DNA of 64,000 nt from JAQVCM01 sp040403095. GTDB lineage: Bacteria; Bacteroidota; Bacteroidia; Flavobacteriales_D; Crocinitomicaceae. The stretch covers positions 40,264-104,263 of the forward strand of contig JBBALI010000009.1 in the NCBI GenBank assembly GCA_040403095.1, in the 5' to 3' direction. The translations under genes and the position numbers were made by a program. A model generated the notes under the pieces. That model saw nothing but the letters and a program-made list of their open reading frames with translations, was not told the DNA's origin and ran no database searches. Of the stretch, positions 53,454 to 62,565 are shown one piece after another. Positions within the stretch are counted from its first letter, which is position 1; each line of letters starts with the position of its first letter.

Positions 53454-54032
53454 ATGAATCAAGAGCAACAAGGAAAATGCATAATTTTTTCAGCACCTTC
53501 GGGAGCGGGAAAAACAACGATTGTAAAACATTTACTCTCCGTTGAAAAGCGCCTTGAATTTTCTATATCTGCTTGCAGCAGAGCACCGCGCAACAATGAA
53601 ACTGACGGCAAAGATTACCACTTTTTAGGCGTCGAAGGTTTCAAACAAAAAATCGCTGAAAATGCTTTTGTTGAGTGGGAAGAAGTGTACACCGACAATT
53701 TCTACGGAACGCTGAAAAGCGAAATCGAACGCATTTGGGCCGCTGGAAAATCCGTTGTTTTTGATGTGGATGTAATAGGTGGATTGAACCTGAAAAAACA
53801 ATTTGGCGACCAAGCCTTGTCCGTTTTCGTGCAACCGCCATCGATTGAAGAATTGGAAGTTCGTTTGCGCAGCCGAAGCACTGAATCTGAAGACAGAATT
53901 CAAGTGAGAATGGGAAAAGCCCGACAAGAATTGGCACAAGCTGAAGGATTTGACGTGGTTTTGCTCAATGTGCACCTCGACCAAGCCTGCAATGAAGCGG
54001 AAGCAATTGTCGCAAAATTTTTAAACGCTTAA
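53454..54032 (+). CDS. gmk: guanylate kinase
   Basis: 192 aa. Phosphorylates GMP to GDP with ATP. The P-loop is SAPSGAGKTTIV near residue 11, followed by the GMP-binding part (SACSRAPRNNETDGKDYHF, GTLKSEIE) and the lid LRSRSTESEDRIQVRM. Length is normal. The next gene begins 2 bp after its stop. Confidence 0.95.
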   Translation: MNQEQQGKCIIFSAPSGAGKTTIVKHLLSVEKRLEFSISACSRAPRNNETDGKDYHFLGVEGFKQKIAENAFVEWEEVYTDNFYGTLKSEIERIWAAGKSVVFDVDVIGGLNLKKQFGDQALSVFVQPPSIEELEVRLRSRSTESEDRIQVRMGKARQELAQAEGFDVVLLNVHLDQACNEAEAIVAKFLNA

Positions 54033-54034
54033 GC

Positions 54035-54649
54035 ATGAAAGTTGGACTTTATTTTGGCACTTTCAACCCCATTCACGTGGGACATTTGGTGATTGCCAAT
54101 TACATGGCGGATTACACCGATTTGGACCAAGTTTGGTTGATGGTTACGCCTCAAAACCCGCTGAAAGTAAAGTCTTCTTTGTTGGCCGATTATCACCGTT
54201 TGGCTTTGGTAAAAATTGCGATTGAAGACAACAACAATTTGCGCGCCAGCGACATCGAATTTAAATTACCAAAACCGAGTTATACAGCTACTACCCTCGC
54301 CTATTTGAAAGAGCAATATCCTGAAAATGAGTTTGCGCTCATCATGGGAGAAGACAATTTACGCACTTTCCATAAATGGTTCAACCACGAAACGATACTC
54401 AAAAACCACAAGTTTTACGTCTATCCACGCGTATTGACCATCCAAGAAGAACAAGAAGTACAAGAAATTGGAAATCAATACGAAAACCTTTTCGCTGACC
54501 ATCCAAATGTCATTTTTTGCAACGACGCACCCGTAATGAAAGTTTCCTCCAGTTTTGTGCGAAACGCCATCAAAGAACGCAAAGACGTTCGATATTTGCT
54601 CACTGAGCCCGTGCAGCGGTATATTGAGGAGATGAATTTTTATAAGTGA
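54035..54649 (+). CDS. nadD: nicotinate-nucleotide adenylyltransferase
   Basis: 204 aa. Transfers AMP to nicotinate mononucleotide in NAD synthesis. The nucleotidyltransferase motif is GTFNPIHVGHLVIAN, and the C-terminal signature is SSSFVRNAIKERKDVRYL (SxSxxR). LIMGEDNLRTFHKW is another family mark. The start is 2 bp after gmk, so they are in one operon. Confidence 0.95.
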   Translation: MKVGLYFGTFNPIHVGHLVIANYMADYTDLDQVWLMVTPQNPLKVKSSLLADYHRLALVKIAIEDNNNLRASDIEFKLPKPSYTATTLAYLKEQYPENEFALIMGEDNLRTFHKWFNHETILKNHKFYVYPRVLTIQEEQEVQEIGNQYENLFADHPNVIFCNDAPVMKVSSSFVRNAIKERKDVRYLLTEPVQRYIEEMNFYK

Positions 54650-54779
54650 GGATTTAATGTGAATTGTTAAAATTTAAAATATTTTTTCATTTTTGTTTCA
54701 TATTCAATTGAAGTTTATATATTTACCGCACAATTTCAGTTTTTAAAAGTACCTGAGATATTACTTTGACACTGATCTA

Positions 54780-57700
54780 ATGCTATTAAACTTTACTATG
54801 AAAACAAAACAACCTCTTGAAAAAGGTTTGCCTAAGGGGCAAACTTTACCTAAAATTTTATTCTTTTTATTTTTCTTTTTTATTGGTCTGCAGCAGGTTA
54901 AAGCGCAGCGGGCGATGTATGTGAGTTTGTTTCCAAGTGCTAGTGCAGGAGAAACATGGCCTCAACTTCTTTCAACGACAGCGACTAGCAATACATTGAC
55001 ACCACAAGCTCAAGCTGCATTACAATATGCAAAAGATAACCATGTCACTTATTTAATATTATATGGAATGTCTAATCTAGGAAATAGTAATTTCAGATAT
55101 AATTTAAACGTTTTTATTAATATAGCAAAAACTCAATATTGCATTACTAAAGTTGGAGCAAATATTACTTGTGGCAATCATATTGGATTTCCAGTAGATC
55201 CTACAAATGTTGATCTTATCACCCCATACAATACTAGTTATCCAAATAAAATAGATGCTTTAGTCGCTGAATTTGAATTTTGGCAACTCGATCCAACAAA
55301 AAGTGCCTACATCAGAAATCAGTGTTCTGACTGTACTGCGGACCCATATGCAAATGTTTTTTACGACTATTTTATTCCACTATTAAATAGAATGAACGAA
55401 ATGAAAAACACTCCTAATCTAGGTATTACATCTGTTGATGTATATTTAAATGGCGAATCGGGTGCGCCATCAAATCAAATTTTTTCTAATACAAAGATAA
55501 ATTCAGACGCTGTTTTTAGCCAAAATCAAACTGAATGGAATGTCAACATGGTAGATAATCGAGCCGATAATGTTTTTATTACAGCTTATAGAAATTCGAG
55601 AGGAAGTACTGTCGGATCATCAACTTATTTGCAATTAAGGTCTGATTATGAAGCTTACGAAAATAGATCTAAAGAGCTAATTAAACTTTTTGGAAATACA
55701 AATACAGGGATGGCAGGAAATCTAGATAATTCGACAATTTTTAAACCACAAACTAAAATTTATCCACTCTTTCATGCGGGGACAAGCAGTTATAGTATTA
55801 ATAATGGGGTTATTAGCAATTTTGATATAGGTTATGCTGGGGATTATTTTAATAATGATCCAAATTTAATGAATAATACCTATAATGCTATAAATTATGA
55901 TGCCAATCCACTTTTATCTTCAAGTTTCACACCTCAAGACATTGAACAAATGTTTTATGAAGATTATCAAGCGAATACTTCATATCTGGTTAATCCTTCA
56001 ACTAATTTATTATTAGACAATGTCTTAGCCAAGGGTGCTGCCGTTTGGTACAAATATCAATTTTTATCGCCAACGATATCTCTTCCGCTTTATCTAGCCA
56101 ACAACATCCTTTTCAATAGCAACCCAACAATAAATTGCAATACTGCAACTTTCGACTACTCAGGACCAAACGAAGATGGAATTAACTATACTTGGAATTT
56201 TGGAGACGGCTCCGCTCCTATCACAGGAACAACTAGCGCAACCAATCAATTAGTTTCAAATAATGCTGGAGTTCATACTTTTCCACATTCTGGTCCATAT
56301 CCTGTTAGTTTAACGCTCCAATATGCAAGTGGATGCAGTTATACTTATTCTCAACAAGTGCAAATTTCTGTACTTCTGTCTGTAAATGCAGGAAACGACC
56401 AAACAATTTGTGGAACTTCCACAGTTACGCTCGCAGGAACTCAAGGTGGAGCAACAACATCAGCTACCTGGAGTGGTGGAACTGGAACATACAGTCCAAA
56501 TGCTAACACATTGAATGCAGTTTATACACCCAGTACAATAGAAGTTAGTACAGGAAGTGTGACTTTGACATTGACATCAAACGACCCAGCGGGGCCATGC
56601 GGCGCAGTTTCCGACCAAGTTGTTATTTCTTTAAGCACCCCTCCAACAGCAACGATAACCACAAATACTTCAACAACATTCTGCGCAGGAGGAAACGTGA
56701 TTTTAAACGCAAATACAGGTTCTGGATTTTCATACGTTTGGAAAAAAAATGGTACTATTATCCCAGGGCAAACAAACTCAAATTATACTGCATCAACAGC
56801 TGGCTCATATAGAGTAGTAGTAACAATTGGAAACGGCTGTTCCACTGAATCGGCGGTAAAGGTTGTGACTGTTAATGCAAATCCTGTCATTCCGACGATA
56901 AACGAAAGTGGCCCTCTAACATTTTGTGCTGGGGGAAGCGTGACATTAACATCTTCAAGTTTAGGCAATAATTTATGGTCTACCGCTCAAACTAGTCAAT
57001 CAATCAATGTTACTTCAAATGGTAATTATTTTGTGACCGTATCAAATGCGAATGGTTGCTCATCAACATCAGCTCCCATTCAAGTAACTGTAAATCCAAA
57101 TGTGACATCAATTTTCAGTCAAATAGACCCAATCTGTGCTGGTGAAACGTTTTCACTTCCTGCAATATCTACTAATAATATTTCTGGAACTTGGTCGCCT
57201 GCATTGAATAATACAGCAACAACCACATACACATTTACTCCCACAAATGGTGTATGCGCTACTTCTCCGACAATGATGATTACTGTGAATTCAAATCCCA
57301 CGACGCCATCAATAACTGCTTATGGTCCCTTAACTTTTTGCGATGGATCGGATGTTCTTTTAAGCTCATCGAGCACTAGTGGAAATGTTTGGACAAATAT
57401 GCAAACTTCGCAATTAATTTCTGCAAGCATAGCAGGAAATTATGCTGTTACAGTCACAAATGCAAATGGTTGTTCAACAACATCATCGGCCATGCAAGTA
57501 ACAGTCAATCCAAATGTGACACCAACCTTCAATCAAATAGACCCAATCTGTGCTGGTGAAACGTTTTCACTTCCTGCAATATCTACTAATAATATTTCTG
57601 GAACTTGGTCGCCTACTTTGAATAATACTGTAACTACAACATACTATTTTCAAGCATCAGCAGGGCAATGCGTTACTACGCCTATGCAACAATTAACGGT

Positions 57701-60350
57701 TACCGTTAATCCATTACCAGTAATAATTCTAAGTTCAACGGCTGCAACAGCTTGTTCTACAAATACATTTAATGATGGTTCCGCTTCAGTTGCTGTTTCT
57801 GGAACAGATACATATTCATATTTGTGGAATGATAACCAAAATCAAACAACTGCTAACGCTACAGAATTAGCAGCAGGTGATTATACCGTTAATGTTACAA
57901 ATTCTGCTAATTGTATGGCAGTTGGTAATATCAATGTCGCATCTACAACTGCATTATCTTATCCAAATGGGCACGTTGTTACAGGGAGTGAAACTTGGGA
58001 GTCTGATGAACCAATTAGACTCAAGGGCATTATTATTGTGAACGGAACATTAACCATTCAAAATAGCACTGTTATGTTTGGATATGACGTGATAGACAAT
58101 AACGATGAAGAGGAACCTTTGGCGGCTCGTTTTCAAGTAAATGATGGTGGGCAATTGAATATTATAAATTCCACTTTAACTGGATGGTGCGACGAGTTTT
58201 GGGATGGAATTGAAACACGCGGAATTACCAATACAGCCAATGTGTTTTTGAATAATGCTACTGTTCAAAATGCGAAAATAGGCTTTACCAACGATAGAAG
58301 AAGAAATTATCTAAAAAACTACGTGCAGGGTGGATATATTGTTGCTGAAAACTCACAGTTTTTAAATAACAGATTAGCCGTCGAAATCAAAAATGACGCA
58401 AGTCTTTGTAGATTCACCAAATGTGAGTTTAAATGCAATGAAGCAACTTTATTTAGCTATCCAGCACCAATTGTTTGTTGCGAATGGGAACCTACAGAAA
58501 TGACTTTTGTTCATTTACGCAAAGGAGAAGGAACTCTTTTTGAAGGAAATACTTTTTCTGTTAACACTGCAGTTTACAATGTTTTGAGCCGTGGCACAGG
58601 TATTTACAGTGAAGGTGCGAAATATGAATTGAGGCCACACAGCGATAATACAGTTAACTTGTTTGAAGGATTGACTAGTGGAATAAAAAAAGTAAATTAT
58701 TCTTATGGAGAGGGACAAATGATCTGCAGGGGTAGTGAATTTGATAATATACAAAAAGGAATTTATATCCAAGGAGGTAATTCAGACATAATAAATAATA
58801 ATTCATTTGTCAATATTCCTGATGCTGATGAAGGCGGGAATATAGAGGCATCTTTTCACTCGTATGGTATTTATATCAACGCTGGGGGAAGCTTCGATAT
58901 CAGTAGCAACAATTTTTCTGGTTTTGCAAGTACTAGTCCCTCTGCTCATGGGTCTCATGGGATTGCATTTTCGAACACTGGTGCTAGTGGGGGGCTATGT
59001 TTTGATAACTCGTTTTCTGGAGTTGACTATGGCGTGCATACACAATCTAACAACTTAAACTTAAAAATTCGCTGCAATGCCTTTTCTGCGGATGGCAACG
59101 ACCACAATGCTTCTGCATTGTATGTTGCTAATGGTGCGTTAAGAAATCAAGGAAATGCAAGTTGTGCAAATGACGCTGCCGAAGCAGCAGGCAATACTTG
59201 GTTAGGACCCAATGCGACTTTAGGTAAATCGATTGAAAGTTATGCTACACTGCCTTTTGATTATTTTGCCAATCTAGAGAATGAATTTGGATTTTCGATA
59301 CCATATCCTAACAATAAAAGTGGTAACGTGCTTATCAATCCAGGTCTCAATCTGTCCAATGTTCTAGTTGAGAACTTTATCGAATGTATAAATTCTAATT
59401 CTACCGTTTCTTGTAATGACCCACTTCTTGGAATTGCACCAAATATTCAAAGCGGCTGGTTCACAAGTGTTTATATTAAAATAGGAGATTTAAAGTCAAA
59501 GCTAGAAGAGCTAAAAATCCAATTCAACTATCTTAAATCACTCGAGCAAGGGATTTACGAAGATGATTTAAGCAGAATTGCAAAAGACATCGAATGGTTG
59601 ATGAATGAAATTCAACTACTAGAAAATCAATTGTATAAGGCATATCAATTGTATGAACTGAATGACGAGTTACTGGATTTACTTACCAATTCAAAATCAG
59701 CTGAATCCACTAAGATCCTTTCAGAATTATATTTAAAAAATCAAGATTACACAACATGTAGAAATACCATTGATTCAATAATGCCCATTACCAAACGAGA
59801 AATTAACTACTTAAATCCAGAGTCTGCTGAAATTCGATTACGAGAAAATGAAACTTTTGTAAAATACATGTACACCAACCTAGACATGGCAGAAGCTGAA
59901 AAAACAATCATGACAGCTGATCAAAAATACATCGACAGTTTGCAAGAGGTGGTTGATGCAAACATGAAAATATCTGTAAGAGCTGGACAAGAACTAGGCC
60001 AGCGTACAAATGTTTACTATGAATATCCTATCGTCAAAAACTTTGGTGGAGAGAAAAGTATGAAAATAAAAAATACAACTCCAGAAAAAGAAAAAATACA
60101 GTTCGAGGTTTTCCCCATTCCTACAAATGGGCTGTTAACAGTTAACTACATTATTCCTGAAAATGCTTTAAATGCCAAAATTGAACTTTTCGATTTGACT
60201 GGTAAACTGATTAAAATTTATTCAGATTTAGTTTTAGGTGAAAACACCCTGCAAATAGATTTATCAAATTTTGAAAATGGTCTCTATACTTGTGTCTATA
60301 AAATAGATGGAAAACAAATTTCTTCTAAAAAAATTACCGTTATAAAATAA
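54780..60350 (+). CDS. giant secreted T9SS protein with Ig-like repeats and beta-helix region
   Basis: 1856 aa (or 1850 if ATG 54798 is used). Layout: signal (FFLFFFFIGLQQVKAQ); an unfamiliar ~430-residue N-terminal domain with IDALVAEFEFWQ; a PKD domain (FDYSGPNEDGINYTWNFGDG); several Ig-like repeats, two of which are close copies; a parallel-beta-helix-like part (RLKGIIIVNGTLTIQNSTV...ILNNATVQNAKIGF); a coiled coil; and a type A sorting domain (FEVFPIPTNGLLTVNY). It should be exported by T9SS to the surface. No catalytic motif seen; adhesin-like. Confidence 0.85.
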   Translation: MLLNFTMKTKQPLEKGLPKGQTLPKILFFLFFFFIGLQQVKAQRAMYVSLFPSASAGETWPQLLSTTATSNTLTPQAQAALQYAKDNHVTYLILYGMSNLGNSNFRYNLNVFINIAKTQYCITKVGANITCGNHIGFPVDPTNVDLITPYNTSYPNKIDALVAEFEFWQLDPTKSAYIRNQCSDCTADPYANVFYDYFIPLLNRMNEMKNTPNLGITSVDVYLNGESGAPSNQIFSNTKINSDAVFSQNQTEWNVNMVDNRADNVFITAYRNSRGSTVGSSTYLQLRSDYEAYENRSKELIKLFGNTNTGMAGNLDNSTIFKPQTKIYPLFHAGTSSYSINNGVISNFDIGYAGDYFNNDPNLMNNTYNAINYDANPLLSSSFTPQDIEQMFYEDYQANTSYLVNPSTNLLLDNVLAKGAAVWYKYQFLSPTISLPLYLANNILFNSNPTINCNTATFDYSGPNEDGINYTWNFGDGSAPITGTTSATNQLVSNNAGVHTFPHSGPYPVSLTLQYASGCSYTYSQQVQISVLLSVNAGNDQTICGTSTVTLAGTQGGATTSATWSGGTGTYSPNANTLNAVYTPSTIEVSTGSVTLTLTSNDPAGPCGAVSDQVVISLSTPPTATITTNTSTTFCAGGNVILNANTGSGFSYVWKKNGTIIPGQTNSNYTASTAGSYRVVVTIGNGCSTESAVKVVTVNANPVIPTINESGPLTFCAGGSVTLTSSSLGNNLWSTAQTSQSINVTSNGNYFVTVSNANGCSSTSAPIQVTVNPNVTSIFSQIDPICAGETFSLPAISTNNISGTWSPALNNTATTTYTFTPTNGVCATSPTMMITVNSNPTTPSITAYGPLTFCDGSDVLLSSSSTSGNVWTNMQTSQLISASIAGNYAVTVTNANGCSTTSSAMQVTVNPNVTPTFNQIDPICAGETFSLPAISTNNISGTWSPTLNNTVTTTYYFQASAGQCVTTPMQQLTVTVNPLPVIILSSTAATACSTNTFNDGSASVAVSGTDTYSYLWNDNQNQTTANATELAAGDYTVNVTNSANCMAVGNINVASTTALSYPNGHVVTGSETWESDEPIRLKGIIIVNGTLTIQNSTVMFGYDVIDNNDEEEPLAARFQVNDGGQLNIINSTLTGWCDEFWDGIETRGITNTANVFLNNATVQNAKIGFTNDRRRNYLKNYVQGGYIVAENSQFLNNRLAVEIKNDASLCRFTKCEFKCNEATLFSYPAPIVCCEWEPTEMTFVHLRKGEGTLFEGNTFSVNTAVYNVLSRGTGIYSEGAKYELRPHSDNTVNLFEGLTSGIKKVNYSYGEGQMICRGSEFDNIQKGIYIQGGNSDIINNNSFVNIPDADEGGNIEASFHSYGIYINAGGSFDISSNNFSGFASTSPSAHGSHGIAFSNTGASGGLCFDNSFSGVDYGVHTQSNNLNLKIRCNAFSADGNDHNASALYVANGALRNQGNASCANDAAEAAGNTWLGPNATLGKSIESYATLPFDYFANLENEFGFSIPYPNNKSGNVLINPGLNLSNVLVENFIECINSNSTVSCNDPLLGIAPNIQSGWFTSVYIKIGDLKSKLEELKIQFNYLKSLEQGIYEDDLSRIAKDIEWLMNEIQLLENQLYKAYQLYELNDELLDLLTNSKSAESTKILSELYLKNQDYTTCRNTIDSIMPITKREINYLNPESAEIRLRENETFVKYMYTNLDMAEAEKTIMTADQKYIDSLQEVVDANMKISVRAGQELGQRTNVYYEYPIVKNFGGEKSMKIKNTTPEKEKIQFEVFPIPTNGLLTVNYIIPENALNAKIELFDLTGKLIKIYSDLVLGENTLQIDLSNFENGLYTCVYKIDGKQISSKKITVIK
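57094..57650 (+). repeat. internal direct repeat in the T9SS protein gene
   Basis: A ~120-bp segment (ATAGACCCAATCTGTGCTGG and on) at 57094-57213 recurs almost base for base 414 bp later (57508-57627). It codes for QIDPICAGETFSLPAISTN. The 414-bp step equals 138 residues, two Ig-like domains. Confidence 0.8.
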
Positions 60351-60356
60351 TAAAAC

Positions 60357-60386
60357 AACCCTCAAAATTTGTATTTTGAGGGTTTA
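60357..60386 (+). terminator. terminator of the giant T9SS gene
   Basis: AACCCTCAAAAT, a 4-nt loop and ATTTTGAGGGTTT, 7 bp after the stop codon. Confidence 0.8.
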
Positions 60387-60400
60387 AATCTCCATGAAGT

Positions 60401-61930
60401 ATGTCAAAAGTTCTATTTATTGTTGTTTTACTTTTATTTTATTTTCAGTCGCACTCGCAACATGTTTTCAATAGACAATACTTTGATACTATCCTTAATA
60501 GTCAAAATGACTTTCAAAGATGTAATGGAGTAATTCAAACTTCGGATGGGGGCTATTTAGTTTGTGGTGTGGGAAATAATGGAAAAAAAATGTCATCTAT
60601 AAAACTGGATAGAAATGGAGATACGCTTTGGTCATTTATTGGGGATTTAGGTCCTGGTGCTTCTGACTATCTTATAGCTACAGCAGAAGCAAGCGATAGT
60701 AATTATCTCGTGGTAGGGTATTCAGGAGATACGACTTTATCAAAATCCCATGCTGATTTAGTAAAATTAGATAAAAACTCAGGTGATACAATGTGGTGTC
60801 GCAAAATAGGCTTGCCTCTCCAGTCAGAGCGTTTTTACAGCATCAAAAAAACTAATGACAATGGATTAATTTTAACAGGGCTTAGATATAGAGTAGATTT
60901 AAACGGTTCAACTATTGATTCAGACCTTTATATTGTCAAAACTGATAGTTCAGGCATCCTTGAATGGGAGCAAACCTTTGGCGGCAATGGATATGAATGG
61001 GGTCAATCTGTTGAAATCACTGATGACGGTGGTTTTATGGTATTTGGTACAACTGACTCCTATGGAGGAGGTTCATATGACGCTTACTTAATTAAAACTG
61101 ACCCTAGTGGGAATATGCTTTGGCAAAAAACCTATGGTGCACAGTATGTTGATTATGGCGGGAGTCTCACCAAGCTTCAAAATGGAGATTATATATTAGC
61201 AGGAGGTTCAAGTATCAGTTCTGACTCTACTGTTGCAGTCGCAATAAAAATCAATTCCGAAGGAACAGAAATTTGGAATAGAAGATATCCTCCAACTGTT
61301 CGATCAATGGAGTTTACTGCAGTCAAACAACTTTCCAGCGGAGAAATAATGGTTACTGGTAGCGATCAAGGCGATACGCTAAATAACTCTTTTTACGGAA
61401 TTTTAAAATCGCTAGACTTAAATAACGGCGACATCATTTGGGAGCGGCAATACCATCTTTTTGAAGATGATTCAACGCAACATTATTTTTACAGCATGGA
61501 CACTTGCAGCGATGGCGGTTTGGTAATGGGTGGTATGATTATCGATAGGCGTGGTATCAATTCCATTGTAGGTAATTCTTATTGGGTGGTAAAAACCGAT
61601 TGCGCAGGCAATGAATATGTTTGGGACAATGATGCCTGCCCCAAATTTGTTGGTTTAGAAGAAATTGAAAAAGATGCGCTTTTCAACCTCTACCCAAACC
61701 CATCCATAGGCGCAGTAACTTTAGATTGCGTCATCCCGCAAAACGCCAGAAATCAAAGTATTTCTTTCTACGACGCCACAGGAAAATTGGTGCAGAAAGT
61801 AGATTTTACTGGCGAAGGACAAATTCAGTTGAATATTGATTGTAGTGGGTTTTCGAATGGGGTTTATCAATGTGTGTTCGTTTCGGACGGGGAGGTGTTG
61901 CAGCAAGGGAAGTTGGTAATAATTCAATAA
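60401..61930 (+). CDS. T9SS-sorted repeat protein with propeller-like repeats
   Basis: 509 aa. Signal peptide (FIVVLLLFYFQSHSQ), then about six repeats of the type QTSDGGYLVCG, KKTNDNGLILTGLRY and EITDDGGFMVFGTT, each ~60-70 residues with a WxxTFGG- or WQKTYGG-type motif. This is the delta-60/ beta-propeller-like pattern. A type A sorting domain ends the protein (FNLYPNPSIGAVTLDCV). Surface-exposed or released. A paralogue follows at 62566. Confidence 0.83.
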   Translation: MSKVLFIVVLLLFYFQSHSQHVFNRQYFDTILNSQNDFQRCNGVIQTSDGGYLVCGVGNNGKKMSSIKLDRNGDTLWSFIGDLGPGASDYLIATAEASDSNYLVVGYSGDTTLSKSHADLVKLDKNSGDTMWCRKIGLPLQSERFYSIKKTNDNGLILTGLRYRVDLNGSTIDSDLYIVKTDSSGILEWEQTFGGNGYEWGQSVEITDDGGFMVFGTTDSYGGGSYDAYLIKTDPSGNMLWQKTYGAQYVDYGGSLTKLQNGDYILAGGSSISSDSTVAVAIKINSEGTEIWNRRYPPTVRSMEFTAVKQLSSGEIMVTGSDQGDTLNNSFYGILKSLDLNNGDIIWERQYHLFEDDSTQHYFYSMDTCSDGGLVMGGMIIDRRGINSIVGNSYWVVKTDCAGNEYVWDNDACPKFVGLEEIEKDALFNLYPNPSIGAVTLDCVIPQNARNQSISFYDATGKLVQKVDFTGEGQIQLNIDCSGFSNGVYQCVFVSDGEVLQQGKLVIIQ

Positions 61931-61940
61931 ATTTGGTGAT

Positions 61941-62513
61941 ATGAATTATGGTTATGCAAATGAAATCTTAGATTTAAATCCAGAGTCTGCAGATATTCGA
62001 TTACGAGAAAATGAAACTTTTGTAAAATACATGTACACCAACCTAGACATGGCAGAAGCTGAAAAAACAATCATGACAGCTGATCAAAAATACATCGACA
62101 GTTTGCAAGAGGTGGTTGATGCAAACATGAAAATATCTGTAAGAGCTGGACAAGAACTAGGCCAGCGTACAAATGTTTACTATGAATATCCTATCGTCAA
62201 AAACTTTGGTGGAGAGAAAAGTATGAAAATAAAAAATACAACTCCAGAAAAAGAAAAAATACAGTTCGAGGTTTTCCCCATTCCTACAAATGGGCTGTTA
62301 ACAGTTAACTACATTATTCCTGAAAATGCTTTAAATGCCAAAATTGAAATTTTCGATTTGAAAGGTAAACTGATTAAAATTTATTCAGATTTAGTTATAG
62401 GTGCAAACAACTTGCAAATAGATTTATCAAATGTTGAAAATGGTCTCTATACTTGCGTCTATAAAATAGATGGAAAACAAATTTCTTATAAAAAAATAAC
62501 AATCATTAAATAA
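61941..62513 (+). pseudogene. duplicated C-terminal fragment of the giant T9SS protein
   Basis: 190 codons, nearly identical to the last ~178 codons of the 54780 gene, starting at NPESADIRLRENETF. It keeps the sorting domain but has no signal peptide, no promoter that I can see and no upstream domain, so the product could not be exported. It is the first part of a tandem duplication with a step of 2163 bp. A few changes near the end (ELFDLTGK to EIFDLKGK) show some divergence. Confidence 0.8.
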
Positions 62514-62517
62514 AATA

Positions 62518-62551
62518 AATCCCCCTAAAAATAGTAATTTTAAGGGGGATA
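62518..62551 (+). terminator. terminator of the duplicated fragment
   Basis: ATCCCCCT and AGGGGGAT arms around an A/T-rich inner stem, 5 bp after the stop codon. Confidence 0.78.
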
Positions 62552-62565
62552 AAACTCCTCTCACA

